This document shows positions 56,577 to 62,943 of a stretch of 64,000 nt of DNA, in pieces (position 1 is the stretch's first letter; every line of letters begins with the position of its first letter). This DNA is from Bacteroidales bacterium (GTDB lineage: Bacteria > Bacteroidota > Bacteroidia > Bacteroidales > WCHB1-69), in assembly GCA_017617445.1 (NCBI GenBank), contig JAFZWE010000008.1, positions 27,716-91,715 on the forward strand. Reading direction: 5' to 3'. The notes under the pieces are model-generated. The model did no database searches. It saw only the letters and a program-made list of their open reading frames with translations, and had not been told where the DNA came from. Made by a program: the position numbers and the translations under genes.

Positions 56577-57101
56577 CTACAGGTTTTTGTAAATAATGTT
56601 GGCGGCAAGAATGATGGACACTGCGGCCATGATGATCTGCACATACTTATTATTCAACATGCTTTTTTTTTTATCGTATTGCTTAAGGTTGTGGGTGTTG
56701 ATCACTTTGATGAGGGTGTCGGCGTAGGACTTACTTTCCGCGTAGCCGGCGGCGGCCAGTTCGCGGGCCTGTTCCTCCGGGGTGGATGCCGCAAGTGCCT
56801 TGGCATAGCGTCCGTTCTTTTGCAGGAAATAGGTGTGGTCCTTGATGCTGTCGGCGGTGGTGGCATACTTGCGGAATTTCCGCGTATTTCCGTTGTCATT
56901 GGCGGTGATATACTCTCCTTTCCAGTAGGGGGAATATTGGTTGTGGGCGACAATCCCGAAAAGGTTATTGCCGGGTGTGGAGTTTCCCCATCCGCTTTCC
57001 ACAATAGCCTGTGCGATGGTGACGGAAGGGAAGATCCCCGTGCCCTGGCACGCATCCACGCATTCCTGCGCATACCGGTTCAGGAAGTCGGCGGGTTTCA
57101 T
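56577..57101 (-). CDS. Element protein D: membrane-tethered glucosaminidase (lytic enzyme)
   Basis: 174 residues. The N-terminal about 140 residues are a glucosaminidase/FlgJ-type lysozyme-like domain: SVTIAQAIVESGWGNS with the probable catalytic Glu35, NNLFGIVAHN, and the later FRKYATTADSIKDHTYFL. A C-terminal transmembrane helix (about 150-172, YVQIIMAAVSIILAANIIY) would tether it to a membrane, with no signal peptide. Tailed-phage endolysins are usually soluble; membrane-attached muramidases occur in virions of internal-membrane phages such as PRD1. It overlaps gene E by 4 bases. Confidence 0.85.
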   Translation of the reverse strand: MKPADFLNRYAQECVDACQGTGIFPSVTIAQAIVESGWGNSTPGNNLFGIVAHNQYSPYWKGEYITANDNGNTRKFRKYATTADSIKDHTYFLQKNGRYAKALAASTPEEQARELAAAGYAESKSYADTLIKVINTHNLKQYDKKKSMLNNKYVQIIMAAVSIILAANIIYKNL

Positions 57102-57292
57102 TTCAGGATCAGTTTTTTCATGCCGATAAGCACGGTTCCGATCACGATTGCGCCCAGCGCAACGTATATGATGGTTTCCCAGCTCAGGGACACGTCGAAT
57201 TTTATGCTTTCGCGCCCGGAGAGAACGTCCAGGACGTTGCTCTGGCCTTTCTTCTCGTCCATGTTTTCTTGGTTGATTTCTTCAGGTTCCAT
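57098..57292 (-). CDS. Element protein E: small C-terminally anchored membrane protein
   Basis: 64 residues. A Glu/Asn-rich N-terminus (EPEEINQENMDEKK) is followed by a single transmembrane helix (about 39-58, WETIIYVALGAIVIGTVLIG) and KKLILK at the end. ATG 57292 lies 4 bases after the stop of gene F. No family recognised; candidate virion membrane protein. Confidence 0.65.
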   Translation of the reverse strand: MEPEEINQENMDEKKGQSNVLDVLSGRESIKFDVSLSWETIIYVALGAIVIGTVLIGMKKLILK

Positions 57293-57296
57293 ATCG

Positions 57297-57803
57297 TTAA
57301 AATCTTGTTGTGCATTCTCCTTGTGACAGAGGACCGTTGATGTACTTTTCAATGTCATCTCTACTGGAAAAATCCTCAACTATCCACTGTTCCAATCCAT
57401 GTGGTGTGTCGAACCAGTTCCATGAACTGTCGCGGAGTCCGAAGGCGGCGACAAGCCGCGCCCAATCGCTGTCATTTTTTATTTTTTTCATGACAGCGGC
57501 CACCGCATCCTCGTCTGTTGTTGGGCCATTCATTGCGGCATACAGGCGGTCTGCCATTTGCTCATATTCCTGGTCTGTCCAGGTGCCGCCTGCATCGTTG
57601 TTTGTGCGACGGTCAACAGCATCGATGTTCTCGTTGCTGGAGATCGTATTTGAAATTCTGTTCAGCAGGCCGCCGGTCGCGCCTTTCAGGATCTTCAGTG
57701 CGAGATATACGATAAGCACAACGGCCAGTGCAATGATGATGAGGGAGACGGCCTTTTTGGGGTCACTTGTGTATTTGTCAATAATTCCTTCAAACTTAGC
57801 CAT
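57297..57803 (-). CDS. Element protein F: membrane protein with annexin-like helical domain
   Basis: 168 residues. A transmembrane helix near the N-terminus (about 18-38, AVSLIIIALAVVLIVYLALK) is followed by a helical soluble domain with DRLYAAMNGPTTDEDAVAAV, WARLVAAFG and LEQWIVEDFSSRDDIEKYI. That pattern (xxLxxAMxGxxTDExAV...DLxx..) recalls annexin-like four-helix repeats and similar modules of phage virion proteins. No catalytic motif seen. By position a membrane-associated virion protein. Confidence 0.65.
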   Translation of the reverse strand: MAKFEGIIDKYTSDPKKAVSLIIIALAVVLIVYLALKILKGATGGLLNRISNTISSNENIDAVDRRTNNDAGGTWTDQEYEQMADRLYAAMNGPTTDEDAVAAVMKKIKNDSDWARLVAAFGLRDSSWNWFDTPHGLEQWIVEDFSSRDDIEKYINGPLSQGECTTRF

Positions 57804-57804
57804 T

Positions 57805-57924
57805 TTACCGGTTTTTGATGATGATGTAAACTATGATCAATGCGATTACAGCGGCAGCCAGTTTGACAGCCCGCTTGATGGACTTCTTCAGCTGTCCGTT
57901 CTGTTCGTAAAGCAATGAGTCCAT
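57805..57924 (-). CDS. Element protein G: 39-residue membrane peptide
   Basis: 39 residues with one transmembrane helix (about 22-36, AVKLAAAVIALIIVYIIIK) after a basic N-terminal half. A longer open frame to 58002 has no conserved look and overlaps gene H. It is separated from H and F by 2 and 1 bases, supporting a real gene. No family recognised. Confidence 0.6.
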   Translation of the reverse strand: MDSLLYEQNGQLKKSIKRAVKLAAAVIALIIVYIIIKNR

Positions 57925-57926
57925 GG

Positions 57927-58253
57927 CTATTTTTTTGCGATTTTGAAAATGATGAAAGCCCCGGCGATGACACCGGCGGCGATGAGTCCGTATTTCACCC
58001 ACGTTTTCATCCCTTCCGGGTTGAGTGCTGCGGATTCGTCAGTCACAGTGGCCGCTTTAAGGTTTTCCTTGGCATCCGTTGTCAATGCTGCTGTCATGAC
58101 AGGCAGTTTGATCCCAGAATTGCTGATGGTGGGAAGCTGGTGGATGTTGCTGTTGTCCGCAAGATTCCCTCCCCTTCCGGATGTGGCCTTCACGCTGGCA
58201 ATATTATCCGGGGATGTGCCTCCCCTGTTGAGTTTTGTTTTCAAATTTCCCAT
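57927..58253 (-). CDS. Element protein H: C-terminally anchored membrane protein
   Basis: 108 residues. A Gly/Ser/Asn-rich, low-complexity N-terminal region is followed by a predicted transmembrane helix (about 87-105, VKYGLIAAGVIAGAFIIFK) at the C-terminus. No family recognised. It lies 7 bases downstream of gene I. Confidence 0.65.
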   Translation of the reverse strand: MGNLKTKLNRGGTSPDNIASVKATSGRGGNLADNSNIHQLPTISNSGIKLPVMTAALTTDAKENLKAATVTDESAALNPEGMKTWVKYGLIAAGVIAGAFIIFKIAKK

Positions 58254-58260
58254 AGTAGTT

Positions 58261-58491
58261 TTATTTTTTCGTGCCGAAAATTACAAGGATGGTGATGATG
58301 ATGATGAACACGACAATGCCGGCGGTCCACTTGAACCAGGGCTGGGAGGTGAACTCGGCGACTTTTTGCGATGCAGTCAGTGATGGTGCAGGGTTTTCCT
58401 CTGCCACAGCACTGCTTTGGCTTTTTGTTGACTCCTCAACATAATCATCATCATTCGCACTTGAATTGTATGGATTGAAGTAAGTTCCCAT
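58261..58491 (-). CDS. Element protein I: C-terminally anchored membrane protein
   Basis: 76 residues. A Ser/Glu/Asn-rich N-terminal region is followed by a transmembrane helix near the C-terminus (about 53-72, GIVVFIIIITILVIF). ATG 58491 overlaps the stop codon of gene J by one base; the longer open frame to 58569 is unlikely. No family recognised. Confidence 0.65.
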   Translation of the reverse strand: MGTYFNPYNSSANDDDYVEESTKSQSSAVAEENPAPSLTASQKVAEFTSQPWFKWTAGIVVFIIIITILVIFGTKK

Positions 58492-59096
58492 TAGAAAACT
58501 CCTTTCTTTTTCATGATGATGACTGCGCCGATGATCACCACTGCGCCGACTGCGGCAATGATGATCCATTTTGTTGCTCCGCTTCCGCCGGATTTGCTTC
58601 CGGATTCGGATTCTGTTTTGGTTGTGGGCGGAACATATACAGTGGTCTTTTCGCCTGTTTCTGGATCCTCTACCTCAATATATCGTGACACTGGGGAGAG
58701 TTTGAGCTGGACACCGTTTTTGGTCATCACATGCTCGCGGCCCTTGTTCTTGTAGTTGTAGGATCCGCCGGAGCCGTAGTCGCCTTCAAGGATTTCGTCG
58801 TTGCGCATTTTGTTGAAGAAGTCCTGCGCGGCCTGTGCCTGCTCCTTTGTGTTGAAGGTGAAGATGATCTTCTTGTTCTTCTGCACCTTCTTCTTTGGGG
58901 TGAGGCCGTTCTGCTTCAGCACGTCATGCAGTGTGCCGGCAATGTAGCTGTCACCCTTGTTGACAGTGACGGTGATCTGCTTCTTGTAGGCCCCGGTCCC
59001 TGTCTTAACTCCGGTGATGAGCTGCACACTCTCCTCATACTGATCCTCATTGAACCTGTAAGAGGGCTTGATGATTTTTATTGCGAATGGTTTCAT
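58491..59096 (-). CDS. Element protein J: membrane protein with two-part soluble domain
   Basis: 201 residues. Soluble N-terminal about 165 residues with alternating beta/alpha pattern (QITVTVNKGDSYIAGTLHDVL, IIFTFNTKEQAQAAQDFF) and a Gly/Ser/Thr-rich linker, then one C-terminal transmembrane helix (about 176-195, WIIIAAVGAVVIIGAVIIM). No known family recognised. It lies 4 bases downstream of the metalloprotease K. Confidence 0.68.
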   Translation of the reverse strand: MKPFAIKIIKPSYRFNEDQYEESVQLITGVKTGTGAYKKQITVTVNKGDSYIAGTLHDVLKQNGLTPKKKVQKNKKIIFTFNTKEQAQAAQDFFNKMRNDEILEGDYGSGGSYNYKNKGREHVMTKNGVQLKLSPVSRYIEVEDPETGEKTTVYVPPTTKTESESGSKSGGSGATKWIIIAAVGAVVIIGAVIIMKKKGVF

Positions 59097-59100
59097 GTTA

Positions 59101-59703
59101 TTACTTTTTGTAAATTACAAAGAGCATCACGGCAATGACGATGAGCATGATGTTGGTGAATGAGAAGTAGTACCCTCCCAGGTTCACACCGTTCAGGCCG
59201 TGGCCTTTTTTCTTTGTTTCAGTTACGGTTTCAATGACTTCCGCACCGTCTGCGCGGCGGTAAATGTACATGGGTTTTTTCATTTCCTTTTCTGTTTTTT
59301 GGTTTGTGTAAAATTGTTGGTTAAAGTCGTTATCAATTGACTGGAGTTCGATGGCGGCTGCCTGGTTCCCTTCCTGAGCGTCGATCGACAGTGCGTGCTT
59401 GTAGAGGCTCATCATGCGCTCTGTGTCAACAATGCCAATCCTGTACAGTGTCTGGATGGATCTTCTCAGCGACTTGGGAGCTGTTTTGTACACCGCTTTC
59501 AGCGCGTACAGGTCCGCCTCCTTCTCGTCGTCCGTGTCCAGCACGTAGTGCCCGACCTCATGGGCGATGACGAAACTCTTTTCAAAGTCGTCATAGTCGT
59601 CCCACACATCCATGTTGATGGATATTACACCCGTGGCCATATCGACCTCGGCGGGGCAGTTCTGGAGCTGGTCACGTCCGACCTGTTTGTACTTCACGAT
59701 CAT
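59101..59703 (-). CDS. Element protein K: membrane-anchored HExxH zinc metalloprotease
   Basis: 200 residues. A zinc-protease site HEVGH (His48, Glu49, His52) in FVIAHEVGHYVLDTDDEKEADLYA; a downstream Glu/Asp (about 62-64) fits the third ligand of the ExxxD type seen in ImmA/IrrE-like and related families. A C-terminal transmembrane helix (about 178-197) anchors it. ATG 59703 overlaps the stop of gene L (ATGA). It might process capsid or membrane precursors, or act on the host; target unknown. Confidence 0.8.
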   Translation of the reverse strand: MIVKYKQVGRDQLQNCPAEVDMATGVISINMDVWDDYDDFEKSFVIAHEVGHYVLDTDDEKEADLYALKAVYKTAPKSLRRSIQTLYRIGIVDTERMMSLYKHALSIDAQEGNQAAAIELQSIDNDFNQQFYTNQKTEKEMKKPMYIYRRADGAEVIETVTETKKKGHGLNGVNLGGYYFSFTNIMLIVIAVMLFVIYKK

Positions 59704-60041
59704 TTTTTCATCACAATGATAAGTATCACAATCACGACAACTGCGCTCACACCTCCGACAATGAGCCATCTTGTGGTGTGGTCTTCCTCCGGAACAGGCT
59801 CATAGTAGCCGGTATTGGCCTTGGTGTTCTCCACCACACCGTCCTTGATGATGCCTGCAAGATTGACAGCCCCGGAGATGGCCTGCGAGATGAGTCCTGT
59901 GGCCTGTGCGCCGTTAATGCCGGATCCTTCCTCGCGTTCCTTTTTTTTGAGGTTGATGTCCTGGATCATTGCGTTGTCATCGGTTGCAGGGACAAGGTTC
60001 GTGGAGATCTTTTTCATCGTATTGTTTTGAGTGAATTTCAT
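59700..60041 (-). CDS. Element protein L: C-terminally anchored membrane protein
   Basis: 113 residues. A hydrophilic N-terminus, a Gly/Ala/Ile-rich amphipathic middle (NGAQATGLISQAISGAVNLAG), a negatively charged linker and a C-terminal transmembrane helix (about 91-111). ATG 60041 is chosen; the frame continues upstream through the terminator after M, which is not coding. First gene of the third block. No family recognised. Confidence 0.65.
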   Translation of the reverse strand: MKFTQNNTMKKISTNLVPATDDNAMIQDINLKKKEREEGSGINGAQATGLISQAISGAVNLAGIIKDGVVENTKANTGYYEPVPEEDHTTRWLIVGGVSAVVVIVILIIVMKK

Positions 60042-60057
60042 ATTTATTGTGTTTTTT

Positions 60058-60088
60058 GATAAAAAAAAGCCCGCCCATTTCGGGCGGG
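60058..60088 (-). terminator. Terminator after the capsid candidate
   Basis: On the minus strand a perfect GC-rich 8-bp stem (GCCCGCCC/GGGCGGGC, 5-base loop) is followed by a run of T. It separates the capsid candidate M from gene L. Confidence 0.85.
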
Positions 60089-60121
60089 CGTACCCAAATA
60101 GAATAACTATGTCAATGTTGG

Positions 60122-60844
60122 TTAGTAGAAGCGCATGATGTACTTCATGGTTGCATTGGCAGGGATGACGCTCGTCAGGAGGCACACATCGGAGAGTTCC
60201 AGCTCGTTGTTGCTGAAGTCAATCTTGATGCGGTTCTGGTTGTACTGGTACAGGTCGAAGAAAGTGGAGAGGTCAATGGTCTGTTCGGCGTTCTTGAAGA
60301 ATGGGTTTACGAAGGTGAGCTTCATGGATGAATCCAGCGCATCAGTGTCGGTGGAGTAGATCTCCAGGGACTTCATGCGGATGGGGTTGCGCTCGATGTA
60401 GTCCAGGAACTGTGCGATGGTGCGGGTGGGATCGTTGGCGGTCATGGTGACATCGGTTCCAAGATCTTCGTTTTTGTACGTTCCGTCGTAGAGTACGGCA
60501 CCCACGTTGAAGCCAGCATTACGGAGATGTTTAACGTTGGTTTTCTTGATGACAGAGGTTGCATAGGCCGGAGTCGTGACAACACCTGTCTCTGTGTTGA
60601 TTTTGAGATCTTCCCACTTCACATCTGTAAAGACTTCATTGCAGTCGAAACCGCCGCGGGTAAGTGCAAGAAGCAGGTTATCGGATTCATTGTTGGTTAC
60701 TGTGAAGGTGAAGTGGTTGGCCACACCCTCGGCAACGTTGGCGGTCTGGTTCATAAATACAACGGTGTCGGTCTTGGTTGCACCGTCAGCTCTTTGGGAG
60801 AGGCTTCTGTTGGCTCTCCGGGAAATGTATTGCATTTTGTTCAT
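60122..60844 (-). CDS. Element protein M: candidate major capsid protein (jelly-roll type suspected)
   Basis: 240 residues with no transmembrane helix or signal peptide, unlike most of its neighbours. After a basic, Arg-rich N-terminus (YISRRANRSLSQR) it is dominated by beta-strand patterns (HFTFTVTNNESDNLLLAL, DSSMKLTFVNPFF, TMKYIMRFY). Its own transcription unit (promoter at 61180, terminator at 60088) suggests high expression. Size and composition are compatible with a small double jelly-roll capsid protein as in PM2 (about 270 residues) or FLiP. No primary-sequence motif proves the fold; this is inferred from context and composition. Confidence 0.5.
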   Translation of the reverse strand: MNKMQYISRRANRSLSQRADGATKTDTVVFMNQTANVAEGVANHFTFTVTNNESDNLLLALTRGGFDCNEVFTDVKWEDLKINTETGVVTTPAYATSVIKKTNVKHLRNAGFNVGAVLYDGTYKNEDLGTDVTMTANDPTRTIAQFLDYIERNPIRMKSLEIYSTDTDALDSSMKLTFVNPFFKNAEQTIDLSTFFDLYQYNQNRIKIDFSNNELELSDVCLLTSVIPANATMKYIMRFY

Positions 60845-60864
60845 ATCTTGTTTTTTTTGGTTTA

Positions 60865-61044
60865 TTAGTTTGATGCGCCCTCACCTTCTGCAGGTTCCGT
60901 TTCCGGTTCGGCGTTGGCGATGACAATGTTTTTGGTTTTCGGTTCATTTTTTCCGCATTGTTTCATCTTGAAGATGATGTAAACGGACAGTGCAATGCTG
61001 GCGATGACCAGGATGTACATGTTGTCTGTAATGATTTTTTTCAT
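60865..61044 (-). CDS. Element protein N: 59-residue membrane protein upstream of the capsid candidate
   Basis: 59 residues. A short basic N-terminus is followed by one transmembrane helix (about 8-26, NMYILVIASIALSVYIIFK) and a charged, Pro/Glu-rich C-terminus. It starts with ATG AAA AAA AUC-type initiation 135 bases after the promoter box and ends 20 bases before the capsid candidate. Its size and position suggest a virion membrane component. No family recognised. Confidence 0.65.
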   Translation of the reverse strand: MKKIITDNMYILVIASIALSVYIIFKMKQCGKNEPKTKNIVIANAEPETEPAEGEGASN

Positions 61045-61089
61045 TTTTTTGTTGTTTTTGATTTTTGGTTGGTGACTTTTTTAGGGTTG

Positions 61090-61131
61090 CGGGCCGCATT
61101 TGTCCATCTCTACCCATCGGACTGCGGCCCG
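61090..61131 (-). promoter_or_regulatory. Leader hairpin in the capsid transcript
   Basis: Inverted repeat CGGGCCGCA (61090-61098)/TGCGGCCCG (61123-61131) with a 24-base loop between the promoter and gene N. No T-run follows on the minus strand, so it is more likely an mRNA-stabilising or control structure than a terminator. Confidence 0.5.
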
Positions 61132-61179
61132 GTATGCCTGTAAAGTTATAAAGATCCCTCTGCGGGAAAAATTGATGCA

Positions 61180-61187
61180 CAAAAATA
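61180..61187 (-). promoter_or_regulatory. Host-like promoter box (TATTTTTG) for the capsid unit
   Basis: On the minus strand TATTTTTGTGC lies 136 bases before gene N. It is the only clear TAnnTTTG box found for the element's minus-strand genes. Confidence 0.6.
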
Positions 61188-61212
61188 CTATGGCCCCACT
61201 GATCGCTTTCCC

Positions 61213-61250
61213 ACAATTGCCTTGATTTTCCTACAATTGCTTACAATTGC
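61213..61250 (-). promoter_or_regulatory. Three phased ACAATTGC repeats upstream of the capsid promoter
   Basis: ACAATTGC at 61213-61220, 61233-61240 and 61243-61250: spacings of 20 and 10 bases, i.e. the same face of the helix. They are 26-63 bases upstream of the TATTTTTG box on the transcribed strand, where activators bind. The rest of the 276-base gap holds the promoter and hairpin; no further gene seen. Confidence 0.5.
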
Positions 61251-61320
61251 CCACACTTCCACACAATCCAGACAAAAAAAATGGAGGCACGATGGCCGCC
61301 GGCAATGATTATGGAAAAAA

Positions 61321-61506
61321 TCACGGCTCTCCCAGGTGCTGAACGATGGCCTTCACGCTGGCGATGGAGTAATAGTAGCCGTTTTCCGGCCTTATCTCCC
61401 TCAGCGCGTTGCACCTGAGCCAGCCTTTGAATGTCTTGGTGCTTACCTGGTAGAAGCAGGACAGCTCCTTCAGTGTGCGCGGTTTGTCGGTGATTCTCTC
61501 TGCCAT
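61321..61506 (-). CDS. Element protein O: small HTH-type DNA-binding protein (DUF4248-like)
   Basis: 61 residues. The pattern LKELSCFYQVSTKTFKGWL...YYYSIASVKAIVQHLGEP resembles the DUF4248 family (winged-helix/excisionase-like small proteins in Bacteroidota mobile elements), including the terminal LGEP. It lies 4 bases downstream of the ATPase gene and just upstream of the capsid promoter. It might control that promoter or excision. Confidence 0.65.
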   Translation of the reverse strand: MAERITDKPRTLKELSCFYQVSTKTFKGWLRCNALREIRPENGYYYSIASVKAIVQHLGEP

Positions 61507-61509
61507 GTC

Positions 61510-62097
61510 TCACTGTTTTTTTTGTTGCAAAAAGCGTTTGTCGAGGTAGATTATCTCGTAGGCGTACATGTCGCCCTTCTGCACCCTGGCGGCGATTCGC
61601 TTCTGCGCCGCGGCGATCTCGTTGAAGTCCGACTCATCCACCACCATCCCCCTGCGCTTGATGTTGTCCTTGGTATAGAACAGGAACAGGTTCGTGGCGA
61701 ACGTGAAGAATACAGGCGGAACCTGCGTCAGTCCGTGGAACATGGCGAAGATGTCCACTCCCACCTGGCGGCGGCGTATCTGTAGCCACTGCATAAAGTC
61801 GTCACTCTGCGCATGGATATATACCCTCGCATCATCCATCACCAGCAGGCCGTTGGAGTAGTACTTCTGTATCTCCTCCATACATCCTTTGAAGTAGATG
61901 ATCTTCCGAACGCCGCTGAAGGTGGCGATCTCCCTGCCATCCACGGGAAGGACCTCCCTCCACTCGGCGGGGTCAGGTGTGACGATGAGGCAGCGGTTTC
62001 TCGCGGTCACGGTCTTTTCGATGATCCGCTTCATGGCCGTGGTCTTGCCGGTGCCGTTGATGCCGACAAACATGGTGCATACGGGGTAACGCTTCAT
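61510..62097 (-). CDS. Element protein P: P-loop ATPase, candidate genome-packaging ATPase
   Basis: 195 residues. Walker A GINGTGKT (12-19), Walker B LLVMDDA (84-90, Asp88/Asp89) and a C-terminal motif RRRQVGVDIFAMFHGLTQVPP (108-128) with a conserved His/Gln as in FtsK-HerA-type packaging ATPases (PRD1 P9 lineage). Size fits (P9 about 227 residues). No transmembrane helix, unlike typical Zot/pI proteins of filamentous phages. A very good SD (AAGGAGG, 7-9 bases from ATG). It is the fourth gene of the unit S-R-Q-P-O. Confidence 0.8.
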   Translation of the reverse strand: MKRYPVCTMFVGINGTGKTTAMKRIIEKTVTARNRCLIVTPDPAEWREVLPVDGREIATFSGVRKIIYFKGCMEEIQKYYSNGLLVMDDARVYIHAQSDDFMQWLQIRRRQVGVDIFAMFHGLTQVPPVFFTFATNLFLFYTKDNIKRRGMVVDESDFNEIAAAQKRIAARVQKGDMYAYEIIYLDKRFLQQKKQ

Positions 62098-62111
62098 TTT
62101 TCATCCTCCTT

Positions 62112-62648
62112 CTATTCCTTCGGTTTGGTCTTCTCTTTCGCCTTAGCCTTCTCTCTCTCCGATTCCTCCATCATGGCGCGAAGACGGGCGTTTTCCTCCT
62201 TCAGCTGCTCGTTCTCGATGTTCTGTTTTCTGGTCTGGAACGCCTGAACTGTCTTAGGTCCGTAGATCATCAGAACGAGGAAGATCAGCATCTTACCCGG
62301 CGACAGGTCGATGTCTGTGTCTTTCAGCCAGTTGGCGGTCGCTTTGGTCAGCGACTCCTTTTCCGCTGCGGTGGCTCCCTCCTGTTCCTCCTTGGCTATG
62401 AAGGTGTTGAGCGATGTGAAGCCAACGTCGATACATTCAACCACCGTCTCAGCCGGTATCATGGCAGCCTCGAACTTGGCGCGCTCCACTGTCGGATCCG
62501 GCACGTCTTCCACCACTGCCTCCTCAGGTTCCGGCAACGGCTCCGGTTCCAGTTCCGGCTCGCTGATCACTTCCCTCTCCTGTCCTAATGTGTCCAGAAA
62601 CTCGTCGAAAGGGTCTCTTGTGTGTTCGTCTTGTATTCCTAATGACAT
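62112..62648 (-). CDS. Element protein Q: membrane protein with acidic N-terminus and coiled-coil tail
   Basis: 178 residues. A Glu/Pro-rich acidic segment (SEPELEPEPLPEPEEA), then a helical region, one transmembrane helix (about 120-138, MLIFLVLMIYGPKTVQAF), and a C-terminal coiled coil rich in Lys/Glu. Between genes R and P in the same unit. No family recognised; possibly anchors the ATPase or another factor at the membrane. Confidence 0.68.
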   Translation of the reverse strand: MSLGIQDEHTRDPFDEFLDTLGQEREVISEPELEPEPLPEPEEAVVEDVPDPTVERAKFEAAMIPAETVVECIDVGFTSLNTFIAKEEQEGATAAEKESLTKATANWLKDTDIDLSPGKMLIFLVLMIYGPKTVQAFQTRKQNIENEQLKEENARLRAMMEESEREKAKAKEKTKPKE

Positions 62649-62652
62649 AACG

Positions 62653-62943
62653 CTAATTTTTTGCTTGTGTGAGTATCATTTTAATCAATTCTCCCAGCTT
62701 CATCTGTCGGATCACCCGCTGGATCTTCAGTGAGCTGTCCATCACCACAAAGGACACGTACTCCCTACCGTCCTTTTCAGTGGTGAGCATGATTTCCACA
62801 CACTCATCATCCATGAGGCGGATTTTTGCCGCGCTCTCCTTTTTAAGATCCTGTACAAAGGTGTCAATTTTGCCGCCGTCCACCAGCTTGTCAATGGTGG
62901 GCGCAAACGACTTGATTATTCCGTTGATTAACATGTTATTCAT
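62653..62943 (-). CDS. Element protein R: small soluble protein, unknown
   Basis: 96 residues without transmembrane helix. Helical start (NGIIKSFAPTIDKLVDGGKIDTFVQDLKKE), then short strands (ECVEIMLTTEKDGREYVSFVVM) and a helical end. ATG 62943 overlaps the stop of gene S by 8 bases and has AAAAAGGAG upstream. No family recognised. Confidence 0.65.
   Translation of the reverse strand: MNNMLINGIIKSFAPTIDKLVDGGKIDTFVQDLKKESAAKIRLMDDECVEIMLTTEKDGREYVSFVVMDSSLKIQRVIRQMKLGELIKMILTQAKN

Noticed and set aside
60944-61216. 90-codon minus-strand frame in the capsid leader
   Set aside because: Overlaps gene N and the leader hairpin, with composition unlike protein; it crosses the promoter box.
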